Below, piece after piece: positions 4,978 through 11,995 of a stretch of 12,095 bases of DNA. Position 1 is the stretch's first letter; each line of letters opens with the position of its first letter. Made by a program: the position numbers and the translations under genes. The notes below the pieces were generated by a model. It searched no databases and had not been told where the DNA came from. It was given only the letters and a program-made list of their open reading frames with translations. Source of the stretch: Pseudomonadota bacterium (GTDB lineage: Bacteria > Pseudomonadota > Alphaproteobacteria > Sphingomonadales > Sphingomonadaceae); assembly GCA_023445495.1 (NCBI GenBank), contig JAEXLC010000148.1, forward strand, positions 1-12,095. Direction: 5' to 3'.

Positions 4978-7929
4978 ATGTTTACGCGTAACATTGCTCG
5001 CACGCTGCGTGCAGGCACCGCCTTGTCGGCGCTGACCCTGGCCACCAGCCTCCTCGCCGTCCCCGCCTTCGCGCAGGACACCGCTCCCACCCCCACCGCC
5101 GACCAGACCGCCCCGGCGGCCGACGAAGCCCCCGAAATCGTCGTCACCGGCTCGCTCTTCGCGACCAAGGTCACCACCTCGCCGGTGACCACCGTCACCG
5201 CCGATTCGCTCGATGCCCGCGGCATCACCACCGTCCAGGACGGCCTGCAGCGCCTCGCGGCCAATAACGGCCCGACCCTCACCAACAGCTTCTCGGCAAA
5301 CGGCGCGTTCGCCGGCGGCGCCTCGGCGATCTCGCTGCGCGGCCTGTCGACCAACTCGACGCTGGTGCTGTTCGATGGCCTGCGCGCGGCCTATTATCCG
5401 CTCGCCGACGACGCGACCCGCAACTTCGTCGACCTCAACACGATTCCGGACGACATCATCGACCGCGTCGAAGTGCTGAAGGACGGCGCTTCGTCGAGCT
5501 ACGGCGCCGATGCGATCGCGGGCGTGGTCAACATCATCACCAAGCGCAGCTTCCAGGGCCTGTCGGCCCGCGCCGAAGCCGGCGTCTCTCAGGACGGCGT
5601 CGCCGCCAGCCAGCGCTTCTCGGTGACCGCCGGCACCGGCGATCTCGATCGCGACGGCTTCAACGCCTATGTCAGCGGCTTCTACTACCACTCGGATGCG
5701 GTCTACACCAAGGACCTGCCCTATCCGTTCAACTCGGATAACCAGACCGGGATCGGCGGGCCGAACAACCTGGTGAATGGCGACAATTTCGCACCGACCT
5801 ATGCCGGTTCGAACATCTATGTCGCGCCGGGTTCGGGCGGTCGCTACCAGCTGCTCCAGTCGGGCTGCGCCAATGGCAACCTGACCCAGACCACCGCCGC
5901 CCAGCAGGCCGCCAGCAGCCTGCTGCCGACCTCGATCTGCCAGCAGGACCTGACCAACCAATATGGCGTGGTCGCCCCGCAGGTCGATCGTTTCGGCATC
6001 TCGGCGCATGCCGCCAAGACGATCGGCGATTCGGCGGAAGCCTATGTCGAGCTGAATTTCCAGCAGTCGCGCAGCCAGTATAGCGGTGCGGCCTCGTCGA
6101 TCTATGCCAACGCGCCGGCCGGCATCTATTATGCGCCCTATTCGACGCGGGGCAGCGGCGCCGCCTTCGCCGCCGGCTCGGGTGCGCTGACCCTCCCGGT
6201 CTATGTCTGCGCCGCGCGCGTGAACTGCACCGCGGCCAACGGCACGCTCAACCCGAACAATCCGTTCGCAGCTTCGGGCCAGACGGCGACCGTGATCGGC
6301 GCGATGCCGAACCTGACCCGCCAGGACGAGACGCGCAGCCGCGTCTACCGTGCCGCCGCGGGCATCAAGGGCAGCTTCGGCGACGACTGGAACTACAAGG
6401 TCGACGCGACGGCGATGCACACCGACCTGCGCCGCACGATGAACGGCTATGTCTACATCCAGCATCTCCTGGATGTGGTCGCCGACGGCTCGTACAATTT
6501 CGTGAACCCCTCGGCGAACAGCCAGGCGGTGCTCGATTATCTGGCGCCGGAACTGAACGTCGATGCGTCCTCGGATCTCTACCAGGTTCAGGCCAGCGTG
6601 AATAAGGCGCTGTTCGAGCTTCCGGGCGGCCCGGCGCAGCTCGGCTTCGGCGGTTCGTTCTTCTACGAAGCGGTCGATTCGCCCTCGGCGAACAGCGATG
6701 CCGGCGGTCCGACCGAGCGTTACTTCACGATCAACGCGTTCGGCACCAAGGGTCACCGCACGGTCACCTCGGGCTTCGGCGAACTCAGCCTGCCGGTGAT
6801 CAAGCAGGTCGAGCTCAACCTGTCGGGTCGCTATGACCATTACTCGACCGGCCAGGGCTATTTCTCGCCCAAGGTCGGCGCGAAGATCACCCCGGTGGAC
6901 ATGTTGACGGTGCGCGGCACCTGGTGGCGTGGTTTCCGTATCCGGTCCTTCGGCGAGTCCAAGGCGCTGCCGACGACCGGTTACGTGACCAACTCGGCCG
7001 GCCTGTTCAACGACGCGTACCTGGCCCAGTATGGCTGCTCGGTCGCGACGTTCAGCACGGCCTGCCCGCAGTATCTGCGGACCGCCAGCTATGGCCAGAC
7101 CACGCTCGCTTCGCCGGATCTGAAGCCGGAGAAGTCGCGCAGCATCACGCTGGGCGCCGTCTTCCAGCCGATGCGCAATGTCTCGTTCTCGGTCGACTAT
7201 TTCAACATCAAGAAGACCGATGCGATCACCTCGCTGTCGTCGGCTGCGGCCCTCCAGGCCTATTATGCCGGCCAGGCGATCCCGGACGGCTACACGGTCA
7301 TCCCGGACGCGGTGGATCCGGCCAACCCGTCGGCGCTGCCGCGCGTTGCCTATGTCCAGTCGCACTATGTCAACGCCAACACCCAGAAGGCGGAAGGCAT
7401 CGATTTCGGGGCGAACGCACGCTTCAACGTCGGCGCGGTGACCTGGACGAGCAATCTCGATGCCACGCTCATGCTCGAGCTCAGCACCACGCTGGCAGAC
7501 GGCACGCGCGAGACCTATGTCGACACGCTCGGCAACTACAACCTCACCGCGGGTTCGGGCACCTTCCGCTGGAAGGGCAGCTGGATGAACAGCTTCGCGA
7601 TCGGCAACTACACGGTTACCGGCACGGCCAACTACACCTCGGGCTATGACCTCTCGGCCATGGACCAGGGCAATGCGTACAAGGATTGCGGCCTGGCGCC
7701 GTCGCCCGCGTACACCGGTTGCCGCGTGAAGAGCTACTTCACCTTCGACCTCAATATGACCGCCAAGGTCGCGGACAAGTTCACGATCTATGCGAACGTA
7801 CTGAACCTGTTCGATCGCCTGCCGGACTATGATCCGGTCACCTATGGCGCATATCTCTACAACCCGGTCCAGGCCGGCGACGGCATCTATGGCCGCCGCT
7901 TCTCGGTCGGCGCGAAGGTCAATTTCTGA
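4978..7929 (+). CDS. TonB-dependent outer-membrane receptor
   Basis: A 983-residue receptor for active uptake of an unidentified substrate across the outer membrane. Residues 1-32 are a signal peptide (cleavage after VPAFA, before QD). A Thr/Pro/Ala/Asp-rich linker (33-52) leads to the TonB box EIVVTGS (53-59). The plug domain spans about 60-195, with ISLRGLSTNSTLVLFDGLR (118-136), VEVLKDGASSSYGADAIAG (164-182) and VVNIITKR (183-190) as family signatures. The rest is a 22-strand barrel with alternating aromatic/polar segments, ending FSVGAKVNF with the C-terminal phenylalanine needed for outer-membrane assembly. Extracellular loops carry closely spaced cysteine pairs (for example VCAARVNC, YGCSVATFSTAC), probably disulfides. 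The start at 4978 follows AAAAGGG; an in-frame GTG at 4948 lacks such a site. No neighbouring hydrolase, ABC transporter, FecR or sigma factor reveals the substrate. It is monocistronic with its own terminator. Confidence 0.97.
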   Translation: MFTRNIARTLRAGTALSALTLATSLLAVPAFAQDTAPTPTADQTAPAADEAPEIVVTGSLFATKVTTSPVTTVTADSLDARGITTVQDGLQRLAANNGPTLTNSFSANGAFAGGASAISLRGLSTNSTLVLFDGLRAAYYPLADDATRNFVDLNTIPDDIIDRVEVLKDGASSSYGADAIAGVVNIITKRSFQGLSARAEAGVSQDGVAASQRFSVTAGTGDLDRDGFNAYVSGFYYHSDAVYTKDLPYPFNSDNQTGIGGPNNLVNGDNFAPTYAGSNIYVAPGSGGRYQLLQSGCANGNLTQTTAAQQAASSLLPTSICQQDLTNQYGVVAPQVDRFGISAHAAKTIGDSAEAYVELNFQQSRSQYSGAASSIYANAPAGIYYAPYSTRGSGAAFAAGSGALTLPVYVCAARVNCTAANGTLNPNNPFAASGQTATVIGAMPNLTRQDETRSRVYRAAAGIKGSFGDDWNYKVDATAMHTDLRRTMNGYVYIQHLLDVVADGSYNFVNPSANSQAVLDYLAPELNVDASSDLYQVQASVNKALFELPGGPAQLGFGGSFFYEAVDSPSANSDAGGPTERYFTINAFGTKGHRTVTSGFGELSLPVIKQVELNLSGRYDHYSTGQGYFSPKVGAKITPVDMLTVRGTWWRGFRIRSFGESKALPTTGYVTNSAGLFNDAYLAQYGCSVATFSTACPQYLRTASYGQTTLASPDLKPEKSRSITLGAVFQPMRNVSFSVDYFNIKKTDAITSLSSAAALQAYYAGQAIPDGYTVIPDAVDPANPSALPRVAYVQSHYVNANTQKAEGIDFGANARFNVGAVTWTSNLDATLMLELSTTLADGTRETYVDTLGNYNLTAGSGTFRWKGSWMNSFAIGNYTVTGTANYTSGYDLSAMDQGNAYKDCGLAPSPAYTGCRVKSYFTFDLNMTAKVADKFTIYANVLNLFDRLPDYDPVTYGAYLYNPVQAGDGIYGRRFSVGAKVNF

Positions 7930-7955
7930 TCTTCCTCCAGGACTGAAACGAAAGA

Positions 7956-7989
7956 GGGCGGTCCCGAAAGGGGCCGCCCTTCTTCTTTG
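7956..7989 (+). terminator. Rho-independent terminator of the TonB-dependent receptor
   Basis: GGGCGGTCCC (7956-7965) pairs with GGGGCCGCCC (7970-7979), with one T-G wobble, around a GAAA tetraloop, and is followed by TTTCTTCTTT. It lies 26 bases after the receptor stop. It is a textbook intrinsic terminator, oriented for the plus strand. Confidence 0.93.
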
Positions 7990-8000
7990 GGGGACAATAT

Positions 8001-8142
8001 TCCCCTCCCTGCAAGGGAGGGGCTAGGGGTGGGTTAGGAAAGGGCGGGCTCGATGCCCGGTCTTTCCTTTTCTACCTATCGATCGGCTGAGCTCGCTGCG
8101 CTCGCAACCCACCCCCAACCCCTCCCTTTCAGGGAGGGGAGT
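8001..8142. repeat. REPIN-like inverted pair of palindromic repeats
   Basis: Two 36-base arms, 8001-8036 and 8107-8142, are inverted copies matching at 32 of 36 positions. Each arm carries its own perfect 9-bp stem: CCCCTCCCT/AGGGAGGGG at 8003-8023 (loop GCA) and at 8120-8140 (loop TTC). The 70-base centre contains another hairpin, AGGAAAG (8037-8043) with CTTTCCT (8063-8069) enclosing CGGGC/GCCCG (8046-8060), and a GAGC/GCTC element around 8090-8104. It lies between the receptor terminator and the end of the convergent CoA-transferase gene. The architecture, two palindromic units in inverted orientation, matches REPINs; G-rich repeats of this kind are, to my knowledge, common in sphingomonad intergenic DNA. 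No RAYT transposase is present in the window. Confidence 0.75.
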
Positions 8143-8185
8143 GGTGAGCTTTCGCTTTATCAATTCGCGCGGCCATAGCCCTCCC

Positions 8186-8209
8186 GTTCCCCGGCTTTCG
8201 CCGGGGAAC
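8186..8209. repeat. Perfect 10-bp palindromic hairpin, dispersed intergenic repeat
   Basis: GTTCCCCGGC (8186-8195) and GCCGGGGAAC (8200-8209) are exact reverse complements around TTTC. It lies 26 bases beyond the stop of the minus-strand CoA-transferase, where it could also help end that transcript, although no T-run follows on either strand. The right half recurs at 1-17, which suggests a repeat family. Confidence 0.7.
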
Positions 8210-8235
8210 CGCTAAACCGCGAATATCGATGATTT

Positions 8236-9345
8236 CTAAGGCCGCTTCGGGCTCGCCCGGTCCGCCACCATCCGCTCGCCGTCGATCGTGATCGGCGAGG
8301 CGATCCCCGGCAGCCCGTCGCGCTCGATCTTCATGCCGCGCGCCATTACCTGCGGATCGGCGAACACTTCGCTGACAGTATTGATCGGCCCGGCCGGCAC
8401 GCCTTCGGCCTCCAGCGCCTCGTACAGGTCGGCCTTGGCCCATTGCCGGATCGCGGCGTCGAGCAGCGGGATCAGCAGCGCGCGGTGCATCACCCGCGCC
8501 GGGTTGGTCGCGAAGCGTTCGTCGCGGCCATAGTCGAGCCCCAGCACCGCGCAGAGCTTGCGGAACTGCGAGTCATTGCCCACCGCGATGATCAGCGCGC
8601 CGTCGCGCGTGTCGAATGCCTGATAGGGCACCAGATTCGCATGGCCGTTGCCCATCCGCCGCGGCACCTTGGCCGGATTGGCCATCCAGTTGAGCGCCTG
8701 ATTGGCGAGCACGCCTACCTGGGTGTCGAGCAGCGCCATGTCGATATGCGCGCCTTCCCCGGTGGCGTCACGGCGTCGCAGCGCCGCGAGGATTGCCACC
8801 GCCGAATAGACGCCGGTGAAGATGTCGGCATAGGCGATGCCGGCCTTTTGCGGCGCGCCATCGGGCTCGCCGGTCAGGCTCATCGCTCCGCCCATGCCCT
8901 GGATGATGAAGTCGTATCCGGCGCGCGGCGCATAGGGCCCGGTCTGGCCGAAGCCGGTGATCGAGCAGACCACCAGCCGCGGGTTGAGCGCGCGCAGGCT
9001 GGCCGCATCGAGCCCGTATTTCACCAGCCCGCCGACCTTGTAGTTCTCGATCACGACATCCGCGTCCGCCACCAGCGCGCGCACCGCCGCCTGGCCCTCG
9101 GGCGTGGCGATGTCGATCGCCTGGCTCTCCTTGCCGCGGTTGCAGGCATGGAAATAGGCGGCGTCACGATTCTCGCCCGCTGCGTCGTGGAGGAAGGGCG
9201 GGCCCCAGTGGCGGGTGTCGTCGCCTTCGCCGGGCCGCTCGATCTTGACCACCTCGGCGCCGAGGTCGGCGAGCAGCTGGCCGCACCAGGGCCCTGCGAG
9301 GATTCGCGCCAGCTCGACGACCCTGATGCCTTCGAGCGGCTTCAT
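8236..9345 (-). CDS. Class III (CaiB/BaiF) CoA-transferase, probably glutarate CoA-transferase
   Basis: A 369-residue family III CoA-transferase, moving CoA between acyl-CoA and free acids. The opening LEGIRVVELARILAGPWCGQ (4-23) and LGAEVVKIERPGEGDDTRHW (28-47) are family hallmarks, as are NRGKES (69-74), DVVIENYKVGGLVKYGLD (96-113) and ITGFGQTGPY (129-138). D174 in YADIFTG aligns with the catalytic aspartate of formyl-CoA transferase. The frame is open much further upstream (to 9726) only because of high GC; the ATG at 9345 overlaps the GNAT stop by ATGA and begins exactly with the family N-terminus MKPLEGIRV. Substrate is inferred from context: the operon's first gene is a glutaryl-CoA dehydrogenase, and related enzymes (mammalian SUGCT) make glutaryl-CoA from glutarate using succinyl-CoA. 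Other dicarboxylates remain possible. Confidence 0.93.
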   Translation of the reverse strand: MKPLEGIRVVELARILAGPWCGQLLADLGAEVVKIERPGEGDDTRHWGPPFLHDAAGENRDAAYFHACNRGKESQAIDIATPEGQAAVRALVADADVVIENYKVGGLVKYGLDAASLRALNPRLVVCSITGFGQTGPYAPRAGYDFIIQGMGGAMSLTGEPDGAPQKAGIAYADIFTGVYSAVAILAALRRRDATGEGAHIDMALLDTQVGVLANQALNWMANPAKVPRRMGNGHANLVPYQAFDTRDGALIIAVGNDSQFRKLCAVLGLDYGRDERFATNPARVMHRALLIPLLDAAIRQWAKADLYEALEAEGVPAGPINTVSEVFADPQVMARGMKIERDGLPGIASPITIDGERMVADRASPKRP

Positions 9346-9860
9346 GCGCGGTGGATCTCGTAGATCACATGCGGCTTCATCGCGCCGGCCATCAGCCGCT
9401 CGACAATGCCCGGCCGCGCGGTGCCGCCGATCTTCTCCATCGCCTTGCGCGACCGCACATTGTCCACCCCGACGGTGAACACCGCGGTGCGCACATAGCG
9501 GTGGATATGGTTCAGCATCAGCCGCTTGATCTCGCGGTTGTACGTCCCGCCCCACCAGGCGCGGGCGAGATAGGTCCAGCCGATCTCGATCTCGTCCGCC
9601 TCGGCATCCCAATTGTCGAAGCGGGAAGAGCCGATCACCTGGCCGCTGGCCTTGTCGATTATGGTCAGCGCGCCGCCGCTGGCGATGCCGGCGTCGAAAT
9701 AGGCGCGGAATACCGGCTCCTGCCAACGGTCATGCGCCGGGTGGACTTCCCAGACCAACGGATCGGACGCGACCGCATAGAGCGCGTCCCAGTCCGCCGG
9801 CGTGCTGGGACGCAACGTCACCAGCGCGCCTTCGAGGACCGGCTGCCGGTCGGGCGTCAT
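9342..9860 (-). CDS. GNAT family N-acetyltransferase (RimJ/RimL type)
   Basis: A 172-residue GNAT acetyltransferase, transferring an acetyl group from acetyl-CoA to an amine. TLRPSTPADWDALYAVASDP (15-34) is the usual beta1-alpha1 opening of the RimJ/RimL-like subgroup, followed by GQVIGSSRF (72-80), EIEIGWTYLARAWWGGTYN (90-108) covering the acetyl-CoA pyrophosphate-loop region, and the alpha4 motif VDNVRSRKAMEKIGG (131-145). The P-loop departs from the strict Q/R-x-x-G-x-G/A pattern, reading ARAWWGGTYN, which is common in this subgroup. The target is unknown. Its ATG overlaps the upstream dehydrogenase stop by one base (TGATG, 9862-9858) and its stop overlaps the CoA-transferase start by four bases, so it is embedded in the operon. 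It could modify a lysine-pathway metabolite or an enzyme, or be an unrelated passenger. Confidence 0.93.
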   Translation of the reverse strand: MTPDRQPVLEGALVTLRPSTPADWDALYAVASDPLVWEVHPAHDRWQEPVFRAYFDAGIASGGALTIIDKASGQVIGSSRFDNWDAEADEIEIGWTYLARAWWGGTYNREIKRLMLNHIHRYVRTAVFTVGVDNVRSRKAMEKIGGTARPGIVERLMAGAMKPHVIYEIHRA

Positions 9861-11044
9861 CAGAACGCCGCGATCCCGGTGATCGCCCGGCCGAGGATCA
9901 GCCCGTGCACGTCGTGCGTGCCCTCATACGTGTTGACCGTCTCGAGGTTGATCGCATGGCGCAGGACATGGAATTCGGCCGAGATGCCGTTGCCGCCATG
10001 CATGTCGCGCGCGATGCGGGCGATATCGAGCGCCTTGCCGCAATTGTTGCGCTTGATGATGCTGATCGCCTCGGGCGCGAGCGTGCCTTCGTCGAACATC
10101 CGGCCCGCCCGCAGCGCCGCCTGCAGCCCGAGCGCGATCTCGGTCTCCATGTTGGCGAGCTTGAGCTGGACCAGCTGGTTGGCGGCGAGCGGCTTGCCGA
10201 ACTGGGCGCGGTCGAGCGTGTACTGGCGCGCGGCATGGAAGCAGGCCTCGGCCGCGCCCATGCTGCCCCAGGCGATGCCGTAGCGCGCGCGGTTGAGGCA
10301 GCCGAACGGCCCCTTCAGCCCCTGCACGTCCGGAAGCAACGCGTCCTCGCTTACTTCGACGCCGTCCATCACGATCTCGCCGGTGATCGACGCGCGGAGC
10401 GACAGCTTGCCCTCGATCTTCGGCGCGGAGAGGCCCTTCATGCCCTTCTCCAGCACGAAGCCCTTGATCCCGCCGCCATGCGCCTCGCTCTTCGCCCAGA
10501 CGACAAAGACGTCGGCGATCGGCGAGTTGGTGATCCACATCTTCGAGCCGGTCAGGCGGTAGCCGCCGTCGATCTTCGCTGCGCGGGTGCGCATGCCGCC
10601 CGGGTCCGAGCCCGCATCCGGCTCGGTCAGCCCGAAACAGCCGACCCATTCGCCGGTTGCGAGCTTCGGCAGATATTTCCGCTTCTGCTCCTCGGTGCCG
10701 TATGCGTTGATCGGGTGCATCACGAGCGAGCTCTGCACCGACATCGCCGAGCGATAGCCCGAATCGACCCGCTCCACTTCGCGCGCCACCAGCCCGTAGG
10801 ACACATAGCCCAGCCCCGCGCCACCATAGGCCTCGGGGATCGTCGCGCCGAGCAGCCCCAGCGCACCCATCTCGGACATGATCTCGCGGTCGAAATGCTC
10901 GTCGAGATAGGCCCGCGTCACCCGCGGCAGCAGCTCGCCCTGCGCATAGTCGCGCGCGGCATCGCGCACCATCCGCTCCTCATCGGTCAGCTGCGCATCG
11001 AGCCCGAAGGGATCCGCCCAGTCGAACCGGCCCATCTCCGCCAT
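9860..11044 (-). CDS. gcdH: Glutaryl-CoA dehydrogenase (acyl-CoA dehydrogenase family)
   Basis: A 394-residue FAD enzyme that oxidises and decarboxylates glutaryl-CoA to crotonyl-CoA and CO2, passing electrons to electron-transfer flavoprotein. The glutaryl-specific signature GYRSAMSVQSSLVMHPI (96-112) contains the arginine that, in characterised enzymes, contacts the substrate's distal carboxylate. GCFGLTEPDAGSDP (about 135-148) and KMWITNSPIADVFVVWAK are the FAD/substrate-binding blocks. Near the C-terminus, ARDMHGGNGIS is followed by NTYEGTHDVHGLILGRAITG, whose glutamate (E374) is the catalytic base. Length is normal for bacterial GcdH. The ATG at 11044 has AAGGA (11056-11052) 7 bases upstream; an ATG three codons in (11035) is an alternative. 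It is first in the coupled unit gcdH-GNAT-CoA-transferase. No LysR-type regulator, often next to gcdH elsewhere, is in the window. Confidence 0.95.
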   Translation of the reverse strand: MAEMGRFDWADPFGLDAQLTDEERMVRDAARDYAQGELLPRVTRAYLDEHFDREIMSEMGALGLLGATIPEAYGGAGLGYVSYGLVAREVERVDSGYRSAMSVQSSLVMHPINAYGTEEQKRKYLPKLATGEWVGCFGLTEPDAGSDPGGMRTRAAKIDGGYRLTGSKMWITNSPIADVFVVWAKSEAHGGGIKGFVLEKGMKGLSAPKIEGKLSLRASITGEIVMDGVEVSEDALLPDVQGLKGPFGCLNRARYGIAWGSMGAAEACFHAARQYTLDRAQFGKPLAANQLVQLKLANMETEIALGLQAALRAGRMFDEGTLAPEAISIIKRNNCGKALDIARIARDMHGGNGISAEFHVLRHAINLETVNTYEGTHDVHGLILGRAITGIAAF

Positions 11045-11133
11045 TTCCTCGTCCTTCTTCCTAGTTCAGGGCCGTCCTAACGGCTCCGCCTCCCGCTGCG
11101 TGTCGGGATGGCTGCATGGGGTATAGGGTAAGG
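11045..11133. other. Short intergenic region between the mitofilin-like gene and gcdH
   Basis: 89 bases. Only a weak hairpin, GCCGT/ACGGC at 11071-11084 (loop CCTA), is visible. Both flanking genes are on the minus strand. There is no clear terminator and no convincing promoter, so read-through from the mitofilin-like gene into gcdH cannot be excluded. Confidence 0.4.
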
Positions 11134-11964
11134 CTATCCCGCCGGCTGCGGCGCGGGTGCCGGTGCCGGCACGTCCATCGCCGCGCGCTCGATATCGGTA
11201 AGCGCCACCCGCGCCGCGACATAGCGCCGCGCCGCCGCGGTCCAGCTCTCGGCGCTCGACACGCCCGGCATATGCGCGACTTCCGCCAGCGCCGCCTCGA
11301 CATCGCCGCGATCGAGCGCCCGGCGTGCCCGGCGCAGCCGCTCGGCCGGCAACGGGCTCGGCGTATCGGCCTGGCGCAGCACCACCAGATTGCCGAGCAT
11401 CCGCCGCACCTTGTTCCACAGGCTGTCGTTGGGATCGTTCGCCAGCCGCACCGCCAGCGTGTCGAGCGCGAGCCGCAGGTCCTCCAGCGTCACCGGCTGG
11501 GCGGCGGCGCGCAGGATCGCTGCGACCGATTCGCCGTTCCGCTCCCCGAAGCGCTGCTTGAGCTGCCCTTCGAGCGGCCCCAGCGGCTGGCCGCGCTCGA
11601 TCGCGCGCCGCGTCGCAAAGGCGACCAGGATCCGCTCCGCCCGCGTCGCATAGGCCGCGGCACCGCGCGAGCTCGCATCGGAATCGCGAATGCGCAGCTC
11701 GATCTGGTCGAGCTTGCCGGCCAGCATCGTCTCGCGCGCCGCGAGCGTCGCCAGGTCGGTGCCCGGCGGCAGCGCGGGCACGGCCTGGCTGCTCGTAGGC
11801 ACGGGCAGCGGCGCGGGCGCCGGCGCACGCGGGGAAAATCCGCCGGCCAGGCCGACGGCGCCGATGCTCACGCCGATGCCGGCGGTAAAGGCGATGGTGC
11901 CGATCAGGCTGGCGCTCCGCCACCACGGCGCGCGCGGCTGGGGCGCGAGGGTCTCGTCGCTCAT
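11134..11964 (-). CDS. Mitofilin/MIC60-like inner-membrane protein
   Basis: A 276-residue single-span membrane protein. After a short cytoplasmic tail (1-16, ending PWWR), a transmembrane helix spans about 18-42 (Gly/Ile/Ala-rich with GIGVSIGAVGLAGG). A Pro/Ala linker (44-68) follows, then helical, likely coiled-coil sequence from about 70 to 255 including ETMLAGKLDQIELRIRD (77-93) and the conserved-looking C-terminal third with RLRRARRALDRGDVEAAL and WTAAARRYVAARVAL. The last residues are a Pro/Ala tail. Alphaproteobacterial mitofilin (MIC60) homologues have this layout and often follow hemD in the haem operon; they shape inner-membrane folds in phototrophs. ATG at 11964 has AAGGG just upstream. 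The gene starts 31 bases after a probable hemD. The family call is by architecture and context, as primary sequence here is weakly conserved. Confidence 0.65.
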   Translation of the reverse strand: MSDETLAPQPRAPWWRSASLIGTIAFTAGIGVSIGAVGLAGGFSPRAPAPAPLPVPTSSQAVPALPPGTDLATLAARETMLAGKLDQIELRIRDSDASSRGAAAYATRAERILVAFATRRAIERGQPLGPLEGQLKQRFGERNGESVAAILRAAAQPVTLEDLRLALDTLAVRLANDPNDSLWNKVRRMLGNLVVLRQADTPSPLPAERLRRARRALDRGDVEAALAEVAHMPGVSSAESWTAAARRYVAARVALTDIERAAMDVPAPAPAPQPAG

Positions 11965-11995
11965 ATGCCCTTAATCGCCGCCCGGCCTCGCCCGG

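Noticed and set aside
4867..7365. An 832-codon open frame on the minus strand, antisense to the TonB-dependent receptor
   Set aside because: Arg/Gly/Ala-rich translation without domains, no ribosome binding site, and the plus strand is an unmistakable receptor. It is the normal antisense shadow of a GC-rich gene.
9346..9726. N-terminal extension of the CoA-transferase frame through the GNAT gene
   Set aside because: The family N-terminus begins exactly at the ATG at 9345, and the extension is an alternate frame of the acetyltransferase. It is not a fusion protein.
9905..11080. A 391-codon plus-strand frame opposite gcdH
   Set aside because: His/Arg/Ala-rich shadow of a well-supported dehydrogenase gene.
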